Positions 1 to 9,377 of a DNA stretch of 64,000 nucleotides are shown piece by piece. The position numbers and the translations under genes were made by a program. Source of the DNA: JBGAPI01 sp044221335 (GTDB taxonomy: Bacteria; Pseudomonadota; Gammaproteobacteria; Xanthomonadales; Ahniellaceae); NCBI GenBank assembly GCA_044221335.1, contig JBGAPI010000029.1, forward strand, positions 1 through 64,000. Reading direction: 5' to 3'. The notes beneath the pieces are model-generated. The model worked only from the letters and a program-made list of their open reading frames with translations. It was not told the DNA's origin and did not search any database. The stretch's first letter is position 1. Each line of letters opens with the position of its first letter.

Positions 1-1
1 C

Positions 2-1591
2 CGGGTGATCCCGACCTCGCGCGGCACCATCGTCGACCGCAACGGCGAGCCGCTGGCGATCTCGACCCCGATCGACTCGCTGTGGGCGGTGCCGCAGCAG
101 GTGCTGGACGATGCCGACCAGCTGCCGGCGCTGGCGCATGCGCTCGGCATGGACGTCGACACCCTGCAGCAGTTCCTGACCGATCGCGCGGAGAAGGAAT
201 TCGTCTACCTGCGTCGCCACGTGCCGCCGGAGGTGTCCGACGCGGTGATGGCGCTGAAGGTGCCCGGCGTCAACGTGCAGCGCGAGTACAAGCGCTACTA
301 CCCGGCCGGCCAGGTGTTCGCCCAGGTGCTCGGCGTCACCAATGTCGACGACCAGGGCGCCGAGGGTGTCGAGCTCGCCTTCAACGAATGGCTGACCGGC
401 ACGCCGGGCCTGAAGCGGGTGATCCAGAACCTGCGCGGCGAGGTGGTGGAGAACGTCGAGCAGGTGCGCGAGCCCGCGCCCGGCCGCGAGCTGAAGCTGT
501 CGCTCGACCATCGCCTGCAGTACCTCGCGTTCCGCGAGCTCGGCAACGGCGTGATCGCCAACAAGGCGACCAGCGGATCGATGGTGATCCTCGACGTCGC
601 CACCGGCGAGATCCTGGCGATGGTCAACTGGCCGACCTTCAATCCCAACGCGCGCGCCAGCGGCCGCCAGGACGTGCGCCGCAATCGCGCGGTCACCGAC
701 CTGATCGAGCCCGGTTCGGTGGCGAAGGCCTTCACCGTGTCGGCGGGTCTGGAGTCGGGCAAATTCCAGCCGAACACGATGATCGACACCAACCCCGGCA
801 CCCTGCTGGTCGGCAACCACATCGTGCGCGACGTCAGCAACCACGGCGTGGTCGACCTCACCGGGCTGATCCAGAAGTCCTCCAACGTCGGCGCCACCAA
901 GATCGCTCTGGAACTGTCCAACGACCACCTGTTCGACGTGTTCCACCGCTTCGGCTTCGGCCAGACCACCGGCAGCGGCTTCCCCGGCGAGGCCGCCGGC
1001 GTGCTGCCGGAGCCGCGCGGCTGGGGCGTGGTCGAGAAGGCGACGATCTCCTACGGCTACGGCTTCTCGGCCACGCCGCTGCAGCTCGCCGCCGCCTACG
1101 CCGCGCTCGGCAACGGCGGCCGGCTGCACGCGCCGACCTTCGTCGCCGGCACCCGCAATCCCGACGTCGCGGTGCTCGATCCGCAGATCGCCCGCACGCT
1201 GGTCGGCATGCTGGAGTCGGTGATCGGCCCCGGCGGTACCGGCACCAAGGCCGCGGTGCCGAACTTCCGCGTCGCCGGCAAGACCGGCACCTCGCACAAG
1301 GCCGCGGGCGGCGGCTATCAGAACCGCTATGTCAGCGTGTTCGCCGGCCTGATCCCGGCATCCGCGCCGCGCCTCGCCGCCGTCGTCGTGATCGACGATC
1401 CGCAGGCCGGCGTGCACTTCGGCGGCACCGTCGCCGCGCCGGTGTTCGGCCGGGTGATGGGCGACGCCGTGCGCCTCCTCGACATGCCGCCCGATCGGCT
1501 CGACCAGCGCCAGGCGGTCAATGCGCCGAACCTGCCGCTTCCGCTGCCGACCGGCTCCGAGGACGATGCCGCGGAAGGAGCGATGCCGTGA
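2..1591 (+). CDS. ftsI: Peptidoglycan transpeptidase FtsI (PBP3), 5' partial
   Basis: Class B penicillin-binding protein that cross-links septal peptidoglycan; inner membrane anchor with a periplasmic catalytic domain. The window opens inside the gene: the first in-frame codon is CGG at position 2, so the cytoplasmic tail and membrane anchor (roughly 50-70 residues) lie outside. The visible part begins in the dimerisation domain (PTSRGTIVDRNGEPLA). The transpeptidase domain has all three active-site motifs: SVAK (visible residue about 238), SSN in 'QKSSNVG' and KTGT in 'AGKTGTSHK'. The stop TGA overlaps the GTG start of murE (GTGA), so translation is probably coupled. First visible gene of the dcw cluster. 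Confidence 0.95.
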   Translation, partial: RVIPTSRGTIVDRNGEPLAISTPIDSLWAVPQQVLDDADQLPALAHALGMDVDTLQQFLTDRAEKEFVYLRRHVPPEVSDAVMALKVPGVNVQREYKRYYPAGQVFAQVLGVTNVDDQGAEGVELAFNEWLTGTPGLKRVIQNLRGEVVENVEQVREPAPGRELKLSLDHRLQYLAFRELGNGVIANKATSGSMVILDVATGEILAMVNWPTFNPNARASGRQDVRRNRAVTDLIEPGSVAKAFTVSAGLESGKFQPNTMIDTNPGTLLVGNHIVRDVSNHGVVDLTGLIQKSSNVGATKIALELSNDHLFDVFHRFGFGQTTGSGFPGEAAGVLPEPRGWGVVEKATISYGYGFSATPLQLAAAYAALGNGGRLHAPTFVAGTRNPDVAVLDPQIARTLVGMLESVIGPGGTGTKAAVPNFRVAGKTGTSHKAAGGGYQNRYVSVFAGLIPASAPRLAAVVVIDDPQAGVHFGGTVAAPVFGRVMGDAVRLLDMPPDRLDQRQAVNAPNLPLPLPTGSEDDAAEGAMP

Positions 1592-3096
1592 GCGCGCACG
1601 CCGTCCGCCGCCACCTGCCGCTGTCCGCGCTGCTCGACGGTGTCGCCGCCGTCGCCCCGGCGATCGACTGCGTGGTCAGCGGAATGACGCTCGACAGCCG
1701 CGCGGTCGAGCCCGGCGACGTGTTCGTCGCGCTGTCCGGCAGCCAGCGTCACGGCGTCGAATTCGCGGCGACCGCGATCGCCCGCGGCGCCGTCGCGGTG
1801 CTGGTCGACCGCCCGCTGGGCACGACCGTCGCGCTGCCGCCGGCGTCGCCCGCGGTGCCGCTGATCGAGATCGGCGACCTGCGCGGCAAGCTCGGCCGGC
1901 TGGCGCGGCGCTACTACGGCGACGCCACCTCCGAGATCACCCTGGTCGGCGTCACCGGCACCAATGGCAAGACCTCGACGGTGCAGCTGCTGGCGCAGGC
2001 CATCGATGGCGACGATCGGCGCGCGGCCAGCATCGGCACGCTCGGCGCCGGCTTCGTGGGGCAGCTCGCCGCCGGCGAACGCACGACGCCGGACGTGCTG
2101 TCGACCCACGAACTGATCGCGCGTTTCGCCGAGCACGGCGCGACCCACGTCGCGATGGAAGTGTCCTCGCACGCGCTCGACCAGGGCCGCGTCGACGGCC
2201 TCGACTTCGAGATCGCGATCTTCACCAACCTCACCCACGATCACCTCGACTACCACGGCAGCTTCGCCGCCTACGGCGCGGCGAAGCGCCGGCTGTTCGA
2301 GTGGCCGGGTCTCGCCACCGCGATCGTCAACCTGGACGACCCCTTCGGCCGCGAACTGTTCGCGGTGCTGCGCCCGGACATCGACGCGGTCGGCACCAGC
2401 GCCGAGGGTCGCGCGCAGGCGCGCTGGCGCGCCGCCGAAATCGTCAGCAATGCCGCCGGGCTGGCCTTCGACCTGATCGCCCCGATGGGACGCTTCCGGG
2501 TGCAGACCCGCCTGCTCGGCCGCTTCAATGTCGCCAACCTGCTCGGCGTCGCCGCGGCGCTCGCGGCGCTCGGCTTCCCGCTCGAGCGCATCGTCGAGCG
2601 GCTCGCCGCCGCGCGGCCGGTGGTCGGGCGGATGAACCGGATCGGCGGCGAAGCCGGCCAGCCGCTACTGGTGGTCGACTACGCCCACACGCCGGACGCG
2701 CTGGAACAGGCCCTGGCGGCGCTGCGTGCCCACACGCGCGGCCGACTCGTCTGCGTGTTCGGCTGCGGCGGCGAGCGCGACCGCGCGAAGCGTCCGCTGA
2801 TGGCCGCGATCGCCGAGCGGCTCGCCGACGCGGTGATCGTCACCGACGACAACCCGCGGCGCGAGGACGGCGACGCGATCGTCCGCGAGATCGTCGCCGG
2901 GCTCGCCCGGCCGGAGGCGGCGCGGATCGAGCGCGACCGTGCCGTCGCGATCGCCGCCGCCGTCGCGGCGGCTGCCGCCGGCGACACCGTGCTGATCGCC
3001 GGCAAGGGCCACGAGGCCTACCAGGAGATCGCCGGCGTGAAGCGCGCCTTCGACGACTTCGCGGTGGCGCGGGCGGCCCTGGAGAACGCCGCATGA
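1588..3096 (+). CDS. murE: UDP-MurNAc-tripeptide synthetase MurE (meso-DAP adding)
   Basis: Cytoplasmic ATP-dependent Mur ligase that adds the third residue to UDP-MurNAc-L-Ala-D-Glu. The central domain has the ATP loop 'GVTGTNGKTS' (about residues 121-130), followed by 'MEVSSHALDQGR' and the substrate-domain motif DNPR (about 421-424). In the family, DNPR marks the meso-diaminopimelate-specific enzymes. About 502 residues, normal length. GTG at 1588 overlaps the ftsI stop by 4 bp; it is chosen because the protein then begins just before the usual 'LSALLDGV' N-terminal helix. The 3' end overlaps murF by 4 bp (ATGA). Confidence 0.95.
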   Translation: MSAHAVRRHLPLSALLDGVAAVAPAIDCVVSGMTLDSRAVEPGDVFVALSGSQRHGVEFAATAIARGAVAVLVDRPLGTTVALPPASPAVPLIEIGDLRGKLGRLARRYYGDATSEITLVGVTGTNGKTSTVQLLAQAIDGDDRRAASIGTLGAGFVGQLAAGERTTPDVLSTHELIARFAEHGATHVAMEVSSHALDQGRVDGLDFEIAIFTNLTHDHLDYHGSFAAYGAAKRRLFEWPGLATAIVNLDDPFGRELFAVLRPDIDAVGTSAEGRAQARWRAAEIVSNAAGLAFDLIAPMGRFRVQTRLLGRFNVANLLGVAAALAALGFPLERIVERLAAARPVVGRMNRIGGEAGQPLLVVDYAHTPDALEQALAALRAHTRGRLVCVFGCGGERDRAKRPLMAAIAERLADAVIVTDDNPRREDGDAIVREIVAGLARPEAARIERDRAVAIAAAVAAAAAGDTVLIAGKGHEAYQEIAGVKRAFDDFAVARAALENAA

Positions 3097-4460
3097 TCGC
3101 CGCACGCCTCACCGAGGTCCTGGAAGCGGTGAACGGCCGGCTGCCGTTCGCCGACGCGGCGTTCGCCGGCGTGTCGACCGACACCCGCACGCTTGTGCCC
3201 GGAAACCTGTTCGTCGCGCTGCGCGGCGAGCACCACGATGGGCACGACCACGCCGACGCCGCGCGCGCCGCCGGGGCCGCCGCGCTGATCGTCGAGCGCG
3301 AGCTGCCGGTGGCGCTGCCGCAGCTGATGGTCGAGAACACGCTCGCCGCGCTCGCCGACCTGGCGCGCTGGTGGCGCACGAAGCATCGGCCGGTGGTGAT
3401 CGGCATCACCGGTTCCAACGGCAAGACCTCGGTGAAGACGCTGACCGCCGCGATCTGCGCGCGTGCCGGTCGCACCCACTGCAACCAGGGGAACTACAAC
3501 AACGAGGTCGGACTGCCGCTTTCGGTGCTGGCAACGCCGGCCGATGCCGAGTACGCGGTGTTCGAGATGGGCGCGGGCCAGCCCGGCGACATCGCCTACC
3601 TCGCCGGGATCGCGAAGCCGACCGCGACCCTCGTCAACAACGTGGCGCCGGCCCACCTCGAACGCATGCATTCGCTCGAGGGCGTGGCGGAGACCAAGGG
3701 CGCGGTCTACTCGGCGCTGCCGGACGACGGCATCGCCGTGATCAATGCCGACGACGCCTTCGCCGACTACTTCCGCGGATGCGCCGGCCCGCGCCGGCGC
3801 ATCGAGTTCGGACTGGCGCATGCGGGAAACGTCACCGCGAGCGAGGTGCGGGTCGAATCCGATCATGCGAGCTTCGAGTTGCACCTGCCCGACGAGGTCG
3901 TTCCGGTCGAATTGCCGCTCGGCGGAGAGCACAACGTCCGCAACGCGCTGGCTGCTGCCGCGCTGGCGACGGCCGCCGGCATCGGCCCGGAGGCGATCCG
4001 CGCCGGACTCGAGGGCGTGGTGATGGTCGCCGGACGGCTGACCCGCCACCGCCTGCCGAACGGCGCGGTGCTGATCGACGACAGCTACAACGCCAATCCC
4101 GGCTCGCTGCGCGCGGCGATCGACACGCTGGCGCTCGAGCCCGGCCAGCGCTGGCTGGTGCTGGGCCGGATGGCCGAGCTCGGCCCGGCCGCGCCGGAGC
4201 TGCATGCCGCGCTCGGCCGCCACGCCCGCGCCGCCGGCATCGACCGGCTGATCGCGGTCGGCGAATGGCCGACGCTGGCGGCACGGGAGTTCGGGGAAGG
4301 GGGAGAGAGCTTCGCCAGCAAGGAAGACGCGATCGCGGCGCTTCGGCTCCGCATCGCCGGCGGCGTCACCGTCCTCGTCAAGGGCTCGCGCAGTTCGGCG
4401 ATGGAACAGGTGGTGGCGGGGCTGCTCGGTCGCGGCACGGAGGCCTCCCATGCGCATTGA
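3093..4460 (+). CDS. murF: UDP-MurNAc-tripeptide-D-Ala-D-Ala ligase MurF
   Basis: Last cytoplasmic Mur ligase; joins D-Ala-D-Ala to the UDP-MurNAc-tripeptide using ATP. The N-terminal domain has 'GVSTDTRTLVPGNLFVAL', as in MurE/MurF. The ATP loop is 'GITGSNGKTS' (about residues 105-114), followed by 'NYNNEVGLPLSVL' and 'FEMGAGQPGDI', and the C-terminal domain has 'DDSYNANPGSLRAAID', all typical of MurF. 455 residues, normal length. Starts inside the murE stop (ATGA). Its D-Ala-D-Ala substrate is made by ddl further down the same cluster. Confidence 0.95.
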   Translation: MIAARLTEVLEAVNGRLPFADAAFAGVSTDTRTLVPGNLFVALRGEHHDGHDHADAARAAGAAALIVERELPVALPQLMVENTLAALADLARWWRTKHRPVVIGITGSNGKTSVKTLTAAICARAGRTHCNQGNYNNEVGLPLSVLATPADAEYAVFEMGAGQPGDIAYLAGIAKPTATLVNNVAPAHLERMHSLEGVAETKGAVYSALPDDGIAVINADDAFADYFRGCAGPRRRIEFGLAHAGNVTASEVRVESDHASFELHLPDEVVPVELPLGGEHNVRNALAAAALATAAGIGPEAIRAGLEGVVMVAGRLTRHRLPNGAVLIDDSYNANPGSLRAAIDTLALEPGQRWLVLGRMAELGPAAPELHAALGRHARAAGIDRLIAVGEWPTLAAREFGEGGESFASKEDAIAALRLRIAGGVTVLVKGSRSSAMEQVVAGLLGRGTEASHAH

Positions 4461-4489
4461 TTCATGCCGCACGCGGCAAGGAGGACACC

Positions 4490-5572
4490 ATGCTGCTGTG
4501 GCTCACTGATCGTCTCGAGGCGCTGGCGCACGGCTTCACGCTGTTCCAGTACATCACCTTCCGCTCGATCCTGGCGGCGCTCACGGCGCTGCTGGTGTCG
4601 CTGCTGGTCGGCCCGCGGATGATCGACAAGCTGGCGCAGTACAAGGTCGGCCAGCAGATCCGCAAGGACGGCCCGCAGTCGCACTTCTCCAAGGCCGGCA
4701 CGCCGACCATGGGCGGGGTGATGATCCTGGCCTCGGCGGCCGCGTCGACGCTGCTGTGGGCCGACCTCGGCAACCGCTACGTCTGGATCGTGCTGTTCGT
4801 GCTCGCGAGTTTCGGCTGGATCGGCTGGATCGACGACTACCGCAAGCTGGTGCTGAAGGACTCGCGCGGCCTGCCGGCGCGCTGGAAGTATTTCTACCAG
4901 TCGCTGTTCGGCGCGGTCGCCGCGATCTGGCTCTACCTGACGGCCGACGTGCCGGCGGCGACCGAATTGATCGTCCCGGTGTTCAAGCATTTCGTCTGGC
5001 CGCTGGGGCTGGCGTTTCCGGTGATCGCCTACTTCTGGATCGTCGGCTTCTCCAACGCGGTGAACCTGACCGACGGCCTCGACGGCCTCGCGATCCTGCC
5101 GACGGTGATGGTGGCCAGCGCGCTCGGCGTGTTCGCCTACGTCGCCGGCAACAGCGTGTTCTCGCACTACCTCAACATCCCGACGATCCCGGGGGCGGCG
5201 GAGCTGTGCATCATCTGCGGCGCGCTCGCCGGCGCCGGGCTCGGCTTTCTCTGGTTCAACACCTACCCGGCGCAGGTCTTCATGGGCGACGTCGGCGCGC
5301 TGTCGATCGGCGCGGTGCTCGGCGTGATCGCCGTGATCGTGCGCCAGGAGCTGGTGCTGGTGCTGATGGGCGGCGTGTTCGTGGTCGAGACGCTGTCGGT
5401 GATGCTGCAGGTCGCGAGCTTCAAGCTGACCGGCAAGCGGATCTTCCGGATGGCGCCGATCCACCACCACTTCGAGCTGAAGGGATGGCCGGAGCCGCGT
5501 GTGATCGTGCGCTTCTGGATCGTCAGCGTGGTGCTGGCGCTGCTCGGTCTCGCGACCCTCAAGGTGAGGTGA
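4490..5572 (+). CDS. mraY: Phospho-MurNAc-pentapeptide translocase MraY
   Basis: Integral membrane enzyme that transfers phospho-MurNAc-pentapeptide from UDP to undecaprenyl phosphate, making lipid I. 360 residues, the same length as the E. coli enzyme, with about ten hydrophobic segments. Recognised by 'KAGTPTMGGVMIL', 'IDDYRKLVLKDSRGL', 'NAVNLTDGLDGLA' with its catalytic aspartates, 'GDVGALSIGAVLG' and 'APIHHHFELKGWPEPRV'. The start ATG has a good ribosome site (AAGGAGG, 4478-4484) about 5 bases away. It is separated from murF by 29 bp and from ftsW by 99 bp. The murD gene usually found next is missing. Confidence 0.96.
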   Translation: MLLWLTDRLEALAHGFTLFQYITFRSILAALTALLVSLLVGPRMIDKLAQYKVGQQIRKDGPQSHFSKAGTPTMGGVMILASAAASTLLWADLGNRYVWIVLFVLASFGWIGWIDDYRKLVLKDSRGLPARWKYFYQSLFGAVAAIWLYLTADVPAATELIVPVFKHFVWPLGLAFPVIAYFWIVGFSNAVNLTDGLDGLAILPTVMVASALGVFAYVAGNSVFSHYLNIPTIPGAAELCIICGALAGAGLGFLWFNTYPAQVFMGDVGALSIGAVLGVIAVIVRQELVLVLMGGVFVVETLSVMLQVASFKLTGKRIFRMAPIHHHFELKGWPEPRVIVRFWIVSVVLALLGLATLKVR

Positions 5573-5671
5573 GTCATGCGCACCGACACCCGCACCCCGA
5601 CCACGCTGCGAGCGGCGCACTGAGCCGATGACCGCCACCCCCGCCACCACGACGATGCAGAGGAGGACGGC
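5573..5671 (+). other. mraY-ftsW gap at the usual murD position
   Basis: These 99 bp replace the roughly 1.35 kb murD gene found here in most gammaproteobacterial dcw clusters. The gap is not empty of reading frames. ATG 5576 to TGA 5623 would encode 15 residues, and ATG 5628 to TGA 5675 another 15, the second overlapping the ftsW start as ATGA. The second frame contains the ftsW ribosome site (GAGGAGG). I see no MurD motif in either. They may be coupling leaders or chance; no function is claimed. Confidence 0.4.
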
Positions 5672-6877
5672 ATGAGCCTGTTCTCCTGGCGTGCCTCGAT
5701 CCAGGCGCTGCGCCGCGACGAACTCCCCGGGAGCTTCGACGGCGGCGTGCTGATCGCCGCACTGCTGCTGGCCGGCTTCGGCTGCCTGATGGTGGCGTCG
5801 AGCTCGATCGCGATCGCCGAGGGCGCCGGCGCGGGGCCGGGCTACTACCTCCTGCGCCACCTCGTCTTCCTCGTGCTCGGCAGCGGCCTCGCGATCGCGC
5901 TGATGGCGACGCCGATGGAGAAGCTGGAGCGCCACGGCCCGGTACTGCTGCTGCTCGCCATCCTGCTGCTGCTCGCCGTCTTCGTGCCCGGCCTCGGCCG
6001 GAAGATCAACGGCGCGCGGCGCTGGCTCAACTTCGGCCTGTCGAACTTCCAGGCGGTGGAGGCGGTGAAGCTCGCCTTCGTCGTCTACCTCTCGTCCTAT
6101 CTCACCCGCCGCGGCGCCCAGGTGCGCGCCTCGCTGTTCGGGGTGATCAAGCCGCTGATGGTCACCGGCGTGCTGATCGTGCTCCTGCTGCTGCAGCCGG
6201 ACTTCGGATCGTCGATGCTGCTCATCACCATCGCGATCGGCCTGGTCTGGATCGCCGGGGCGGGCTTCCGCCACCTCGGCGGCATGCTGCTGCTCGGGAT
6301 GCCGGCGATGGCGGTGGCGGCGATCTCGGCGCCCTATCGGGTGAAGCGCCTGCTCACCTTCGTCAACCCCTGGGAGGATCCGTTCGACAAGGGCTTCCAG
6401 CTGGTGCAGGCGCTGATCGCGGTCGGTCGTGGCGAGTGGTTCGGCGTCGGCCTCGGTGCCTCGGTGCAGAAGCTGTACTACCTGCCGGAGGCCCACACCG
6501 ATTTCATCCTCGCGGTGATCGCCGAGGAGTTCGGCCTGGTCGGCATCGTCGTGCTGCTGCTGCTGTTCGGCCTGCTGGTCGGGCGAGCGCTGTCGATCGG
6601 CCTGCGCGGACTCAATGTCGGGCAGACCTTCGCCGGCTACTGCGCGTGCGGCGTCGGCCTGTGGATCGCCGCCCAGGCACTGGTGTCGATCGGCGTGAAT
6701 CTCGGGATCCTGCCGACCAAGGGCCTGACCCTGCCCCTGATCAGCTCCGGCGGTTCCTCGGTGCTGATGACGCTGGCGGCGATCGGCCTGCTGCTGCGCT
6801 CGTCCTACGAGGTCAGTCGCGCCGAGGCGCAGGCCGCGCTGGACCAGGCGAACCCCGTCGACGGAGGCGCGGCATGA
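5672..6877 (+). CDS. ftsW: Septal peptidoglycan polymerase FtsW (SEDS family)
   Basis: SEDS-family glycosyltransferase of the divisome that polymerises lipid II together with FtsI. 401 residues with about ten membrane segments. Family signatures: 'GARRWLNFGLSNFQAVEAVK', 'LQPDFGSSMLL', the long periplasmic loop with 'NPWEDPFDKGFQLVQALIA', 'PEAHTDFILAVIAEEFGLVG', and the C-terminal 'PTKGLTLPLISSGGSS'. The strong ribosome site GAGGAGG is 5 bases before ATG 5672. Its last codons overlap murG (ATGA). Confidence 0.95.
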   Translation: MSLFSWRASIQALRRDELPGSFDGGVLIAALLLAGFGCLMVASSSIAIAEGAGAGPGYYLLRHLVFLVLGSGLAIALMATPMEKLERHGPVLLLLAILLLLAVFVPGLGRKINGARRWLNFGLSNFQAVEAVKLAFVVYLSSYLTRRGAQVRASLFGVIKPLMVTGVLIVLLLLQPDFGSSMLLITIAIGLVWIAGAGFRHLGGMLLLGMPAMAVAAISAPYRVKRLLTFVNPWEDPFDKGFQLVQALIAVGRGEWFGVGLGASVQKLYYLPEAHTDFILAVIAEEFGLVGIVVLLLLFGLLVGRALSIGLRGLNVGQTFAGYCACGVGLWIAAQALVSIGVNLGILPTKGLTLPLISSGGSSVLMTLAAIGLLLRSSYEVSRAEAQAALDQANPVDGGAA

Positions 6878-7953
6878 GCGGCGCTCCGGTCCTGATCCTC
6901 GCCGGTGGCACCGGCGGCCACATCTTCCCGGGCATCGCCGTCGGGCGCGAGCTGGTCGCGCGCGGCGTGCCGGTGGTGTGGCTCGGCTCGGAAGCCGGTC
7001 TCGAGAACACCCTGGTGCCGAAGGCCGGCTTTCCGCTGGAGCGGATCCGCGTCTCCGGCCTGCGCGGCAAGGGTGGCCTCGCGCTGCTGGCCGCGCCCTT
7101 CCGGATGCTGCGCGCCGTGTGGCAGTCGCTGAGCATCGTCCGCAAGGTCGCGCCGCGCGCGGTGCTGGCGATGGGCGGGTTCGCGTCGGGTCCCGGCGGC
7201 GTGGCGAGCTGGCTGCTCGGCCGACCGCTGCTGGTGCACGAGCAGAACCGCGTGCCGGGCTACACCAATCGGATCCTCGCGCGGATCGCGCGGCACCTGA
7301 TGGTCGGATTCCCGGACGCGTTCGGACCGCGCGCGGCGGACCCCGTCGGCAATCCGGTGCGCGCCGACATCGCCGCCATCGCGCCGCCCGCGGAACGCCT
7401 GACCGGTCGCGGCGGCGCGTTCCGGCTGCTGGTGCTGGGTGGCAGCCAGGGCGCGCGCGGCATCAATCTCGCCGTGCCGAAGGCGCTCGCGCTGCTGCCG
7501 GCGTCGCTGACGGTCGAGGTGCGCCACCAGGCCGGCGCGAAGCTGATCGACGATGCGCGTCGCGCCTACGACGACTCCGGCGTCGGCGCGGAGGTCGTTC
7601 CCTTCATCGACGACATGGCCGCCGCCTACGCCTGGGCCGACCTGATCGTCTGCCGCTCCGGCGCGCTGACTCTCGCGGAGATCTGCGCCGCCGGTGTCGG
7701 CAGCGTGCTGGTGCCGTTCCCCGCCGCGGTCGACGACCACCAGGCGCGCAACGCGGAATTCCTCGTCGACGCCGGTGCCGCCGAGATGCTGCGCGAGGGC
7801 GCCGACCTCGCCGAGCGGGTCGCCGCGGCGCTCACCCGGCTGCTGGCGGACCGCGGCGCGCTCATCGCGATGGCGACCGCCGCGCGTTCCCTGGCGCGAC
7901 CGCAGGCGACCGCCGCGATCGCCGATGCCTGCCTGCGGGAGGCCCGCGCATGA
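6874..7953 (+). CDS. murG: Lipid II synthase MurG (GlcNAc transferase)
   Basis: Membrane-associated GT28 glycosyltransferase that adds GlcNAc from UDP-GlcNAc to lipid I. 359 residues with two Rossmann-like halves. The N-terminal glycine loop is 'LAGGTGGHIFPGIAVG', followed by 'MGGFASGPGG' and 'HEQNRVPGYTNR'. The C-terminal half has 'VLGGSQGARGINLAVP', 'SGALTLAEICAAG' and 'VPFPAAVDDHQARNAE', which bind the UDP-sugar. Overlaps ftsW and murC by 4 bp each. Confidence 0.95.
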   Translation: MSGAPVLILAGGTGGHIFPGIAVGRELVARGVPVVWLGSEAGLENTLVPKAGFPLERIRVSGLRGKGGLALLAAPFRMLRAVWQSLSIVRKVAPRAVLAMGGFASGPGGVASWLLGRPLLVHEQNRVPGYTNRILARIARHLMVGFPDAFGPRAADPVGNPVRADIAAIAPPAERLTGRGGAFRLLVLGGSQGARGINLAVPKALALLPASLTVEVRHQAGAKLIDDARRAYDDSGVGAEVVPFIDDMAAAYAWADLIVCRSGALTLAEICAAGVGSVLVPFPAAVDDHQARNAEFLVDAGAAEMLREGADLAERVAAALTRLLADRGALIAMATAARSLARPQATAAIADACLREARA

Positions 7954-9377
7954 CCACCCGTCGACTCGCGGACCATCCGGACGTGATGCGCGCCTACCGC
8001 CGCGTGCACTTCGTCGGCATCGGCGGCGTGGGCATGAGCGGCATCGCCGAGGTGCTCGCCAACCTCGGCTACCAGGTGTCCGGCTCGGACGTGTCGTCCA
8101 ACGCGATCACCCGGAGGCTGGCGGAGCAGGGCGTGCGCATCCTCTCGGGCCATGCCGCCGAGCACGTCGCCGAGGCCGACGTGCTGGTGGTGTCCTCCGC
8201 GATCCGCCCGGACAACCCGGAACTGGTCGCCGCGCAGGCGCGTCGCATCCCGGTGGTGCCGCGCGCGGAGATGCTCGGCGAACTGATGCGCTTCCGCACC
8301 GGCATCGCCGTCGCCGGGACCCACGGCAAGACCACGACCACCAGCCTCACCGCATCGGTGCTCGCGGAGGGCGGGCTCGACCCCACCTTCGTGATCGGCG
8401 GCGTCCTGAACAGCGCCGGCAGCAACGCGCGGCTCGGTGCGGGCAAGTACCTGGTCGCCGAGGCCGACGAATCCGACGGCTCCTTCCTGCTGCTGCAGTC
8501 CACGGTCGCGATCGTCACCAACATCGACGCCGACCACCTCGAGAACTACGGTGGCGACTTCAACCGGGTGCGCCAGGCCTTCGCCGACTTCCTCCACCGG
8601 CTGCCGTTCTATGGCCTCGCGGTGATGTGCATCGACGATCCCGAGACCGCCGCACTCGCCCGCGCCACGGTCCGCAACGTGATGACCTACGGCACCGTCC
8701 CGGAAGCCGAGGTGCGCGCCAGCCACATCCGCCAGGGCGGCGGCGCGATGCACTTCGACCTGCACCTGCCGAACGCGCCGGCGCAGCCGGTGACGCTGAA
8801 TCTCGCCGGACACCACAACGTGCTGAACGCGCTCGCGGCCGCCGCGGTCGGCTGGCAGCTCGGCGTCGCGCCGGAGGCGATCGGTCGCGCGCTGGCGCAG
8901 TTCCGTGGCGTCGGCCGGCGCTTCGCGCGGCACGGCGAGATCGCGCTGGCCGGCGGCGGGCGCGTCGAACTGGTCGACGACTACGGCCACCATCCGCGCG
9001 AGCTCGCCGCGGTGTTCGCCGCGGTGCGCGGCGGCTGGCCGGAGCGGCGCCTCGTCGTCGCGTTCCAGCCGCACCGCTATACCCGGACCCGCGACCTGCT
9101 CGACGACTTCGCCGAGGTGCTGTCCGGTGTCGACGTGCTGGTCCTGACCGAGGTCTATCCGGCGGGCGAGGCGCCGATCGCGAACGCCGACGGTCGCGCG
9201 CTGGCCCGTGCCGTGCGGGCCCGCGGCCGCCTCGACCCGGTGCTGGTGAAGACCGCGCGCGATCTCCCCGAAGCCCTGGCGCCGCTGCTTGCCGACGGCG
9301 ACTTCGTCCTGTTCGTCGGGGCTGGCGACATCGGCGCGATCGCGCCGTCGCTGGCCACCGAAGGAAAACTCCCATGA
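7950..9377 (+). CDS. murC: UDP-MurNAc-L-alanine ligase MurC
   Basis: First Mur ligase of the pathway; adds L-Ala to UDP-MurNAc using ATP in the cytoplasm. 475 residues. The N-terminal UDP-binding loop is 'HFVGIGGVGMSGIAEVL', the ATP loop 'VAGTHGKTTTTS' (about residues 118-129), and further motifs are 'EADESDGSFL' and 'TNIDADHLENYGGD'. The C-terminal domain has 'VDDYGHHPREL' and 'FQPHRYTRTRDL'. Start ATG 7950 overlaps the murG stop (ATGA), and the stop overlaps ddl in the same way. Confidence 0.96.
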   Translation: MTTRRLADHPDVMRAYRRVHFVGIGGVGMSGIAEVLANLGYQVSGSDVSSNAITRRLAEQGVRILSGHAAEHVAEADVLVVSSAIRPDNPELVAAQARRIPVVPRAEMLGELMRFRTGIAVAGTHGKTTTTSLTASVLAEGGLDPTFVIGGVLNSAGSNARLGAGKYLVAEADESDGSFLLLQSTVAIVTNIDADHLENYGGDFNRVRQAFADFLHRLPFYGLAVMCIDDPETAALARATVRNVMTYGTVPEAEVRASHIRQGGGAMHFDLHLPNAPAQPVTLNLAGHHNVLNALAAAAVGWQLGVAPEAIGRALAQFRGVGRRFARHGEIALAGGGRVELVDDYGHHPRELAAVFAAVRGGWPERRLVVAFQPHRYTRTRDLLDDFAEVLSGVDVLVLTEVYPAGEAPIANADGRALARAVRARGRLDPVLVKTARDLPEALAPLLADGDFVLFVGAGDIGAIAPSLATEGKLP

